Source: Euryodendron excelsum | Lineage: Eukaryota > Streptophyta > Magnoliopsida > Ericales > Pentaphylacaceae | NCBI GenBank assembly: GCA_033060915.1 | Contig: CM065389.1 | Span: 23,720,501 to 23,784,500, forward strand | DNA: 64,000 nucleotides | Direction of reading: 5' to 3' | Shown: positions 35,381-45,432 of the stretch, piece after piece | How the letters are laid out: each line of letters starts with the position of its first letter | Position numbering within the stretch: the first letter of the stretch is position 1 | Made by a program: the position numbers and the translations under genes | The notes under the pieces: generated by a model | Told to the model about the DNA's origin: nothing | The model's database searches: none | Seen by the model: the letters and a program-made list of their open reading frames with translations, nothing else

Positions 35381-35583
35381 GGGGAAGTTTCCCTGACACA
35401 GCCATTTTGCAAACTTAATTCCATAATTGAGTGGTGTTTTAACTTTATGCCCCAGGTCGAGTTCATCGCTAATTGAATTGGCGTTTTTAATAAAAACGCT
35501 AATTCGATTAACGATTTTAAGTGTATTCCGAAACCGTATGTATACCCAACTAAAAACCACCAATTGAATTGGCGATTTTAATG
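35381..35583 (+). repeat. MULE left terminal inverted repeat
   Basis: About 203 bp matching the reverse complement of 50355-50555 with many small differences. Shared landmarks are CCTGACACAG, CAAACTTAATT, CTTTATGCCC, AGGTCGAGTTC and GATTTTAAGT. It contains repeated near-palindromes of the form GCTAATTSAATTAGC, at 35467, 35497 and 35560. Confidence 0.92.
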
Positions 35584-35587
35584 AAAC

Positions 35588-35640
35588 CGCTAATTCAATT
35601 AGCGATTTTATTAAAACCATCAATTCAATTAGCGGTTTTA
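35588..35640 (+). repeat. Additional palindromic repeats next to the left terminal repeat
   Basis: CGCTAATTCAATTAGCG (35588-35604, a perfect palindrome apart from the centre) and a variant at 35619-35635 continue the motif series beyond the terminal repeat. They are candidate transposase or host-factor binding sites. Confidence 0.55.
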
Positions 35641-36815
35641 TCAAACATATAACCCTAGCTCGTCTTCCCCGGTTCATTCTCGTTTTATCAGTCTCACGCC
35701 TCCCTCTCTAGCGCAAGTTCACAAGAGCAGCCTAGCTCTCTCATTTCTCTCTCTCGTTCACAACCTATCTCTCTCTCTACACCTCCCTCTCTCTCTCTCG
35801 TTCGCCTCTTTCTCTCTCACATTCACGGGCTCGCTTTCCGAGTGTGGGTGAACCACGGGTATGTTTATTTTTTAAAGTTTGTTACAACCATGGTATGTTT
35901 ATTTTTTTTTTTTAATTCAACCTATATAAGTGAATATGTGCATTATTACTCCCTCAATTATATGTGGTAGCAAACTTTTGTGTATGCATTATTCTTGATT
36001 TTATTTTAGTTATAGACATAAAAATACTTTAGTTTAAGTTCTCTCCTACATTTTCTGAAATAACCTAATTGACGTATAGTGAGTTAGACATAACCATACA
36101 TTTCAAGCTCACACATTGCATTTGGAAACAACTAAATTTTATTTTTCCTTCAAATGTATGAAATTTGTGAATGCAATTACTAACAAAATTTAATTTAATT
36201 AGCTTTTGCTTTAAGCAATATAATGAAAGAAATAAAAATGAGAGAGTGGGCCAAGAATAAAAAATATGTAAAGAATAAAAAATTAATAAAGTTAATTGGA
36301 ATGGCTAATAAAATTAATAAAGAATAAAAATGAAATAAAAAAATTAATCAATGAGATATTTACATTAAAAATATTAAAAAGAAAAAAAAATGAAATGGCT
36401 AATAAAGTTAAATATATTTTAAATTAAAAAATTGTAAGGGAATTCAGGGGAAAAAACCATTATTTATTGGTCAAACAACAAATGGCCTTATAACATGTGT
36501 TTGCATATAAAATTAAAAGTTTTAAGAATTTTTAATTAAATTTAAAAATAGAAATAAGCAATTAGGATCATTAGAGGCTCAACGTGGCTTCTTTAATTTC
36601 ATAATTTCGAAGAAACTATGGATGAAAAGTTGAGAGCATTTTAGACTCCGCTACATTGCTATATACAGAACACATAAATAGATATATTTATGTAAATATA
36701 TAGGTTAAGATCAACTTTTACTTTGTTAGTACCGTACTTATCACAAAATCATTATTTGCTTTGTAAATATATGGGTGACTTTTTTGTATTCTCAAACCAT
36801 TTTGTTTGATGGTAG
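35641..36815 (+). promoter_or_regulatory. MULE promoter and 5' untranslated region
   Basis: A CT-rich segment (35695-35835, repeated CTCTCTCTC) is followed by ACCACGGGTATG, where GTATG could be a splice donor. An AT-rich stretch then ends in TGATGGTAG at 36815, which reads as a splice acceptor for the first recognisable transposase exon. This looks like a plant-type leader with a 5' intron of about 950 bp. There is no other gene in it. Confidence 0.45.
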
Positions 36816-38840
36816 GCACAGATAAGTAATGACGACAATGGTACTATTTTATTGGGGGGGAAGATAATACGAGATCGTAAAGAAGTGATAGCCTATGATA
36901 TAGAGACTAGTGGATGTTATAATGTAGAACTAGGAATCTCACTTGGTGAGTTACGAGACATGATCATTCCTAAGATGGATGAGTATGGAGAGCATATAAA
37001 CATAAAGTTTATATGTAGATACCCTGTTAGATGAAATATAGAAGTATGGATATATAAGAGGTTATCGGTCAAGGATGACGACACATTGCAAACTGTATTA
37101 AATCTCCCTTCGAGATATCCTGACATGTATTGTGTTGAAATGTACATTGAGAAAGACATATCCACAATGACCACCAGTCACAGTCGTCCTAATTTTAATT
37201 AGGGAGATGTCCAGTCCTATGGTGAAATCTTGGGAAGGAGAGGTGATGCATTGGCCTTAGGGACATTTACTAGAATGCTTACAGTTGGGCAGAATAGTCG
37301 AAGCGCAATCGGGAAGGATGCGCCAGGGCAACCGATGTCTAACTTGTTCACCCCATACAATGATTACTCACAGGGTTCGAGTAATGTTAAACAATTGCAT
37401 GACTTTGACAGTCCACCCACATATCACCCACAATATGCTTCGGGTCAAGGGGGGTGCGTAGAGGCAGGAGGTCCCAATGCAAGTATGAATCCTGTAGAAC
37501 GGCTTGTGGGCCTTGATGAGATTGGTAGAGGGATAGATGAAGATGAAGATGAAGATGTAGATATTGTTCAATCCGATCAATCAGAGGAAGATGTTGATGT
37601 TTTAATGAGAAATGATGAAAATAACGACTCTGATGACGATGGGCAAGAACAAGTGAACCTTCCTGAACTGAATGACAATCTGGTGCCATTTTTTACGAAC
37701 CTGGATGGGGTAGCTGATTCTGCAACTGGTCGAGACTTATGCCATCGCGATCCAATATGGTCAGATGCTAATCCAGAGTTTGCAAAAGGGATGGTTTTCA
37801 GAGATAAGGATGCAGTGATCCGTGCATGTAATTGGTATTATGTGAAGAGGAACAAACATTATTATGTTGTAGAAATAAATAAAAAGGTTTGGAGCACCAG
37901 GTGCAGTCATGATTGCCCATGAAAATTGCGTGCCTGTTTAAAGAAGAAGCATACTTTGTTTGAAATCACACAATACCCTGGGCCTCATACTTGTTTACAT
38001 GGGATGGAGAGTTTGGATCACCACAACCTTAATTTGACATTCATTGCACACGTGATTAAGACACAAGTTGCAGTGAGTTCCTATAAATTATAACTTAAAA
38101 GTAAGATGTTTGGATATTATGCAGTAATACTCATATGAATATAAAGATTAAATATTTATTTTATTGTAGTGTACAGGAAGACTCTGGATGGAAGATAGCT
38201 TCCATAATCGAGAGTGTAAAAACTAGTGTTAGTTTCACAGTCTCATACAAAAAAGCTTGGCTTGGAAGAACAAAGGCCATTGCGATGGTTTTCGGGGATT
38301 GGGATAAGTCCTATGAAAAGTTACCAAGGTACATGAGAACGTTGCAGTTCAGGAACTTGGGCACAGCTATGGTATTGGAAACACGTGACATTGGAACGTC
38401 TGTCGACATCGCGCTTGACAGAATTTTCTGGGCATTCCGGCCATGTATTGAAGGTTTCAACCACTGCCCTCCAGTGATTTGTATCGATGGCACCCACCTT
38501 TATGCGAAATATACAGGAGTGTTGTTAATTGTTGTGGCCAAAACTGTTGCCAACAACGTTTTCCCTCTAGCCTTCGCAGTAGTTGAATCGGAAAACTATC
38601 GTGATTGGTCATGGTTTATCTACCATGTTAGGCATCTTATTGTGTCAGGGAAAGAGGGGATCACATTGATTTCTAATCGGTATGCAGCCATATTGAGTGC
38701 AGTAAAAGATTATTGGGAAAATCCACGAGACAGGCAACCAGCTGGAGTCCATCGATATTGTCTTAGGCACATTAAAAGTAATTACCAAAAAAAGTTCAAC
38801 AATACTAAAGTTAATGATCTTATATGAAAAGCTGGAACTG

Positions 38841-38845
38841 CCCGT
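38841..38845. repeat. Target duplication of solo LTR E, left
   Basis: CCCGT precedes the LTR. The right copy is CCTGT (44193-44197), with one transition. Removing the LTR and one copy joins the transposase frame as TARQVHKF. Confidence 0.75.
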
Positions 38846-39079
38846 TGTAAGCACCCCATTTTTGACCGCTCGACAGTCTACACTCCGTCTAGACTTGTAC
38901 TGAAGTCAATATGGACGTATTCTAATCGAAACCAACTCTCTCAGTCTAAATCCCATTGCTTCGCGGGCCCACCAGGCCCAAATAGAGGTGAAATGACCAA
39001 AATACCCTTATGGGCATTGTCCTTTCCAATTCCAATCCCTCTCTCGAGACAGTTGATTCCTCGAGATGATAAATCTATT

Positions 39080-39260
39080 CCAAAGTGGGCACGTCTTTCC
39101 GAAGACAGTAAGCCCCTTTCCAATTCCAAATTGGGCACGTCTTTCCGAAGACGGTAAGTCCCCTTTCCAATTCCAAATCGGGCACGTCTTTCCAAAGACG
39201 GTAAGTCCCCTTTCTAATTCCAAATCAGGCACGTCTTTCCGAAGATGATAAGACCCCTTT
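39080..39260 (+). repeat. 47-bp tandem repeat in LTR E
   Basis: About four copies follow the pattern GGGCACGTCTTTCCGAAGAC, then GGTAAGTCCCCTTTCC, then AATTCCAAAT. A related single segment occurs again at 39327-39365. The other LTRs have only one or two copies of this motif. Confidence 0.88.
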
Positions 39261-40701
39261 CCAATTCAAATCCCTCTCTCGAGACAATTGATTCCTCGAG
39301 ACGGTAAATCTACTCCAATCAGGCGTGTCTTTCCGAAGATGATAAGACCCATTTCCAATTCCAATCCCTCTCTTGAGACAGTCGATTCCTCGAGATGGTC
39401 CGGCATGTTTTTTAAAGAAAATCTCTTCGAGACGGTAAGTCCCTTTAAACCTATCGACCGGGACAAGACCCCAAGTCCCCTAGATGGTAGAACAGTCCAC
39501 CTTTGGCGCCTGCAAGCTCACCAATGCAGAAATGTCCGTTTAGGCATACCTTTCGAGAAAGTTGATTCTCAGGCGCTAACTCCCTTTAGCAGCTTCCTGA
39601 GATTAGGTAGTCTCGGGAATGATCGCGAACCGTCAGAGTAGCAAAAATACTCACAAGCAAGTCGCTATAGGGAATTGCCAACAAACCCATGTATCACGCG
39701 ACTGCCGTCAGAGTGGCGGAAACACTCAAAACCCAGGTCAACACCGGTGCCTACTAACCTACTTTGGTGAAAAATGACCAAACTGCCCCTTAGGCCTTTT
39801 CTAACACGTTTCTCGAGAACACACCTGAGTCCTTAGAACAGTGATTCCAACCATCTAAGATTGTCTTAAAAGCATTCCGGCATGATTAGGTTCCTTCTAG
39901 TCAGTTTCGGGCCAATTCCGAGACTTTCCAGTCAAGATGACCATTTTGCCCCTAGGCATCCGAACGCCCCGGGAACCACACCGGCTCTGGGTATCAAACC
40001 GGTAACCTTCTGAGATTGCTTCTTATAGTATTCTCAACCTTCCTTTACCTTTCCAGATCATTCCGAGTCAGTTCCGACAAACCCGGTACAAAATGACCGT
40101 TTTACCCCTAGTAGGCCGGTCTCCTTTTCCAACCACGCCGGCTCTGGGTATCAAACCGGTAACTTCCCGAGAATGCTTTTTATAAAATTTTCAACCTTTC
40201 TTCATCCTTTCGGATCATTCCGAGTCAGTTCCAGTAAACCTGGTATGAAATGACCGTTTTGCCCCTGGTGGGCCGGTCACCTTTTCTGACCACACCGGCT
40301 CTAGGTATCAAACCGGCAGCCTTTGGGAACATTCTGAATAATGTTCCCAAATCTCGAGTCTTTTTTCGGGACAGTCCGAGTCCGTCCTGACAGCTTTCTG
40401 ATCCAGTTGACCATTTTGCCCCTAATGGCCGGTCAACCCCTCCGACACATCCTATCCTCACTTTTCAAGTCAAATACCTCTAGGACACTGTTTTAAGTGT
40501 TCCTGTTCTTTTACTGCCTTCCGGGTCATTCCCGGCCTCTTCAAATCATTCCCGGACTTTCCGAATCACTCCTAGTAAAGCCAGGCTAAAAATTACATGG
40601 TAGTCACTAGTACAAGCGCCCAAATCTAGTCAAAGATACGTTGCTTGCCGACCTTAATAGTTTCCGAATTGGCTGGTGGTGCCAAGCCAATATTTGGCCT
40701 G

Positions 40702-40720
40702 GCGCCACTCCTAGTGGCGC
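40702..40720. promoter_or_regulatory. Palindrome in the LTR promoter region
   Basis: GCGCCACTCCTAGTGGCGC has two perfect 8-bp arms around CCT. Related inverted motifs follow at about 40740 and recur upstream of the TATA region in LTRs A, B and D. It could be a transcription factor site pair or an RNA hairpin. No factor can be named from sequence. Confidence 0.5.
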
Positions 40721-40775
40721 TAAAAGCATTTTTGGCCTAGCGCCACTACAACAGGCGCCAGATCTATCCCATCTC

Positions 40776-40783
40776 TATAAATA
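40776..40783 (+). promoter_or_regulatory. LTR E TATA box
   Basis: TATAAATA in the context CTCTATAAATACAGAGCC, 56 bp after the palindromes. The position and context match the element A 3' LTR. Confidence 0.65.
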
Positions 40784-43372
40784 CAGAGCCTCCTCTAGCG
40801 TGAAAGAGATCCGCAAACTCAGTCTAAGCATCTTATATTTTGATATACAGAGCTCGTACACTCCCAAAACCCTAGCCTCTGGCCACCATACACTAAACCC
40901 TAGCCTCCTATACACTCACATATACTTCTATACACTCATACACTAGCCTCAAGCCTCCATTGAAGACTTAGACTGTTGCAACTCGAAGCTCTCGAAGATC
41001 GAAGAAGAGTCCGCGAAGATCAAGACGAAGATTGACGTGAAGCAAAGACCGAAGAAAAGCAAGAAGCGCAAAATAAACAAGACACAAGGTGGGCTTTCGT
41101 TTTACGTTTCTGCACTTTCCCCCTCTCTTCTCTCTCCTAACCCACTTGGGTTTTCTCTATTTTAATCCCCTATCTCTTCCCCCCCCCCCTTTTCTTTGCA
41201 TGCTTGAAACAAGGGGACTCCCGGTCTATGTGTAGGATTAGACTATTGGAGGGTCACCGTGTTGGGAGCTTTCTTTTAATCTAACCGGAGACCACGTGGG
41301 TTCGGCCCCCTTGATTATGTGGTGAAGCCTTAACCTTGTATGTTCACGACCATAAATTTGCATTGTGCATATCATGATCTTGCATCTTCCAAAAATCGTT
41401 TTCAAACTCGTTTTCAAAACTTGCATTAAACTTGTTTTCAAAATTGCATCAAAATCTCCTTTCTCAAAACTTGTTTTCAAAATCACAATCCTAGGGTGAT
41501 TCTAGTCTTTCCATGGCTAGGGTTGCTTTAGGAAAGTGTTACATTTAAAGTGACTTTTATGGTCCATATTTTCAAATCTTGTTGTTTTCAAAACCATTTT
41601 CTCAAAGTGGTTCTAACCTTCTTATGGTTAGAATCGTTTTAGGAAAGTGAGACATTTTTATACTTTTCAAAAAAACTCTCCTTTCAAAAGTCTCTCTTTC
41701 TAACACCCTCTTTTTCAATATGCTTTCCAAAAACTCTTCTTTCCAAAGTTGTTTTCAAAAACTCCCTCCAAAAATCTATTTTCCAAAACTTCTCTTTTCA
41801 AACTCCATTTCAAAACACTCTCTTCAAAATTCAGTTTCCTAAAAACTCTTTCCTAAAAGCTTCTTCCAAAATCTTGTTTTCAAAACTCTATCAAAGTTTT
41901 ACTTTCCAAAAACTTCCTTCCTAAAATTCCTTTCAAAATACGCTTCCTAAAAAACTCCTCTTTAGAATCTTCCTCCAAAATCTTCATTTCCAAAAACGCA
42001 CTTTTCAAAAACTCTTTCTTTAGAGCCCAAGTCAAGCCCTAGAACCCATAATTAGGAAATCCTAATTTTCTTTCCAAAAATGTGATTTTCAACCTTGCCC
42101 CAAACCTAGGTTTCCAAAACTTTCCTTTCTACATCAAAATCATAAGTTTTCAAAACCTATTTTCTATGTTAAAACTATAGCCTTCCAAATCTAGGGTTTC
42201 TAAAACTTCTATTTCCAAATCCTTGTCAAATCAAATCTTCCCTTTAGGAAACCAAATCCAATCTCCCGTTTGAGAAACTAGATCCAATCCTCCGTTTTTG
42301 GAAACAAAATCCAATCCCTTGCTTTAGGAAATAGGAATCTTACCCCTTCCTAGTCTAAATCTTTCCTAATTCAAATCCTTCCTAATCTTCTACTTTCCCA
42401 AATCTTAAGTTTCCAAAACTTGAACATAACAATCTTTCCTAAATTTTAAAACTCAAAATCTAAATCTTTCCTAATTCAACTCTCTCCTAATTTCCTACCT
42501 TCCTAAACCATAAGTTTCCTAAAACTTTCAAATCTTTCCTTAAACATTAAGCTTCCAAATTTTTCCTAATTCAACCCTTTTCTTAATTCTACCCCCTTTC
42601 AAATCTTAACTTTCCAAATCTAAGTTTTCAAATCTTTCTTAAACTCAAACCTTTCCTAATCTCAAGATCTTCTAAAACTCTAAAACTTTCTAAATCCTAA
42701 ACTTTCTAAATTTCAAATCTTTCCAAATTCGAAGCTTTCTAAATTCAAAAACTTTCTTAAGTTAAATTCTTCTAAACTTCCCAAATCTTTCTTAAGTTCA
42801 AATCTTTCCAAAACTCTAAATTTTCTTAAATTTAAATCTTTCTAAAATTCTAAGACTTCCTAAACTTCAAATCTTTTCAAATCCAAAACTTTCTAAACTC
42901 AAAACTTTCCTATTTTCAAAACTTCCTTATTTCAAAACTTTCCAAGTTTCAAAACTTTCCTAAATTGAAACTTTCTTAAGTTGAAGCTTTCATAATCTAA
43001 AACTTTCCTAAAATGAAAACTTTCCTAAACCGGAACTTTCCTAATTTGAACCTTTCCTAATTCGCACATTTCCTAAATCTAATCTTTCCTAATCTTCCAA
43101 GTCCAACATTCGAGTCGAATCTTTCTAAATCTCAAGTCTTTCTTAAGTCTCCTATCTTTCCTAAGTTTAGGTTTCTTAAACTTCCATCTTTTCAAAGTAA
43201 GTCTAAATCTTTCTTCCAAGTTCTATCTTTCCAAATCAAAGTCTAATCTTTTCAATTCCAAAATTCTAAATTCTAATTTCCAATCTTCTATTCTAAATTC
43301 AAATCAAATTATTTTTCCAATCAAAATCTCTTTCTTCCAATCCAACCTTCTATTTTCAATTGGACTCTTGTC

Positions 43373-43436
43373 CGAACTACGACTGACATGATTCCTCCAA
43401 AAGGATACGTAGGCAACCCTCATGGCTGCGGTCTCC
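43373..43436 (+). other. Conserved block of the LTR family
   Basis: GTCCGAACTACGACTGA, then GGATACGTAGGCAACC and GCTGCGGTC. The same block is found at about 3748-3810 and 15468-15535 (element A) and in reverse at about 22710-22775 (LTR C). It is far better preserved than the surrounding low-complexity sequence. Its role is unknown. Confidence 0.7.
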
Positions 43437-44192
43437 ACATTTTTCAAATCTCAAATTCTATAATATTTTTCAAGCTTCTATTTCCATAATTCTTTTCAAA
43501 TCTCCAATTCTATAATCTATTTCAAATTTCCAATTCCATAATCTATTTTTCTAATTCCAAATTTCTATTTCCAATTTCCAAAACTTTCCAATTTCAAATC
43601 TATCTTTTCAAATTTCTTTTTATATCAAATCAATTTCTTTCCAAATCTATTTTTCAATTTTCTTTTCTTGCACTTGCATATCATGCATCATGTTAGTTTC
43701 TTTTCAAACATTGTTTTTCAAAGTGGATAGGATCGAACCAATAGTTAGTTGAAGACTCTCATAGGTGAATCTAGGATAGATTGACATGTAGGTACCGAAA
43801 GGGCAGGGTAGGGTGATAGCTTAGTGCGTCTTCCCTACACATAACCAACCTCCGAACCTAAATCACTGATTTCAAAGACCAAAAATGGAGTTATTTTCAA
43901 AAAGAGCTTAAACGTTTTCTAAAGGTTGCTAAACAATCCGTTTTCCTAAAAACCCTCTCTTAAGGAAGTATTTTCAAAATTGTTTTCAAAAACCCTAAGT
44001 GTAGTCTTCAGATTATTCTTAGTTTTTAGGTGACCTAACTCACCTTAATCAAGTTAGGTGGCGACTTCAAATCTTTTTCTAAAAGCCCTTTATTCAAATC
44101 TATTTTCAATTCAAGCCTAATCGCACTCATTCTTCTAGGAGGGTGAGATCTAATGAGAGAGTACAATATTTTTCTCGCTTGTGGGCGCGACA

Positions 44193-44197
44193 CCTGT
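44193..44197. repeat. Target duplication of solo LTR E, right
   Basis: CCTGT follows the terminal CA of the LTR and pairs with CCCGT at 38841-38845. Confidence 0.75.
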
Positions 44198-45432
44198 CAG
44201 GTGCACAAGTTCGATGAGGCAATGGATGAGATTATAAATTTACAAATGAAGTCGGCAACAAAAGCATTTTGTAACCTATGCAACGAGGACCTCAGGAAGT
44301 GGACATTGGCGCATGACGGAGGTTATCGTGGGGGAGTTATAACCACCAACGATTCAGAGTGCTATAATAATGTCTTAAGAGGTGCACGAGACTTGCCCAT
44401 AATTGCATGTGTTCAGGTTACTTTCTACTGTTTGGTTGCAACTTTCACCGAGAAACAAGTACAAATTCATCGTGCCACAAAGAAGGGGTTGAGGTACACA
44501 TCGAAAGTGCAAAAAAAGATAGAATCTTATCAAGCTTGATCGGCAATGCATCGCGTTAATGTCTTTAATTGGTTATGTCACAAAATTTATATAGTGTTTT
44601 TAATTCACACTATTTATTGTTAGATTTGTAGAAGTCTGAATCTCTATTACAACTATGAAGTGATTATATTCCAAATGCAGGGCTCAGGGTTTCGCTGAGG
44701 TTATTACAAACCCAGTAGGCACGAAAGGGAATAACAAACATCCGGTGACTTTGAATTCTCCGTCGTGTGCCTGCGAAAAATGGGTCATCTACCATTATCC
44801 TTGTTCGCACATGCTGACAGTTTGCGTGAAAACAAGAAGATAACCATGGGGCTTAATTGCTCCTCAATATAATCTCGACGTTTTTGCTCCCGTATACGAA
44901 TCAAGTTTCCAACCGATGGTGCACAAGCATTATTAGGTTTCCTATGATGGTCCTAAGCTCATTCCAGATCCGACCCGTCGACAAGAAGCTACACCTGGGC
45001 GTCCAAAAAATAAAAGAATCCAGAATGAGATAGATGTCTCTAGGAGACGACAATTCAATAATTGCGGTATTTGTAAACAACAAGGTCATGATAGGCGGAA
45101 ATGTCCAAACCGGACCGCCTGAGTTATGTATTGTAAGAACAATTAGCTAGCTAGTGAAGAACAATTTCTATTTAAGATAATGGTTAGTTGTAATTAAGCG
45201 TATATTTGAACTTAATTGTATTAATTGTAAGGCTTATTTGTATTTCATTGATAGTTTTTTCAGGGTTTTGTCACATCGTTCACATGCATAAATGTGATAT
45301 TCGTAGGTCTTTGAGGTTTTGATCCTATCATTGACAGCTTTTATGCAGAAACCCAATAACTTTTGCAGACCTTGACATCATTTATTTTATTACTGTTTTA
45401 ACCCCATATGTTACGTGTCAATTGCAGGTGTT

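Larger units (their letters stand above)
38846..44192 (+). mobile_element. Solo LTR E of the same Gypsy family, inside the transposase gene
   Basis: This is a complete 5,347-bp LTR that begins TGTAAGCACCCCATTTTTG and ends GGGCGCGACA. It contains, in order, a 47-bp repeat array (39080-39260), single GTCTCGGGAA and CCGTCAGAGTG motifs, GCCACT-type palindromes, a TATA box (40776-40783) and the TGCTTGAAACAAGGG leader. A very long TTTCCTAAA/CTTTCAAA-rich stretch (41580-43330) and the conserved GAACTACGACTG...GATACGTAGG block (43373-43415) follow. No internal element sequence is present. It is therefore a solo LTR left by recombination between the two LTRs of a full element. Confidence 0.93.
36816..45121 (+). 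pseudogene. mudrA: MURA-like transposase, split by solo LTR E
   Basis: This transposase would cut and paste the MULE. The N-terminal region is NGTILLGGKIIRDRK and following, with an acidic middle (EDEDEDVDIVQSDQSEEDVD) at 37530-37600. Next is a DNA-binding WRKY/FAR1-like block (GMVFRDKDAVIRACNWYYVK, 37786-37900) and a putative intron at about 38073-38169. The MULE catalytic domain carries CIDGTHLYAKY (first Asp) and CLRHIKSNY. The second Asp, expected in the form ISDRH, is Asn here (ISNRYA, 38669-38686). After the LTR the frame continues QVHKFDEAMDEIINLQ. It ends with a SWIM zinc finger (CACEKWVIYHYPCSH, about 44775) and a zinc knuckle (CGICKQQGHDRRKCP, about 45062). Stops occur at 37032, 37200, 37920, 38825 and twice in the last exon. 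Confidence 0.93.

Noticed and set aside
35273..35476. Plus-strand frame at the MULE left edge as a disrupted host exon
   Set aside because: It runs through the target duplication into the MULE. With the MULE removed it stops after a few codons, and no domain is recognisable.
39000..39440. 47-bp repeats as a CRISPR-like array
   Set aside because: Units are directly adjacent without unique spacers, inside a plant LTR. It is a minisatellite.
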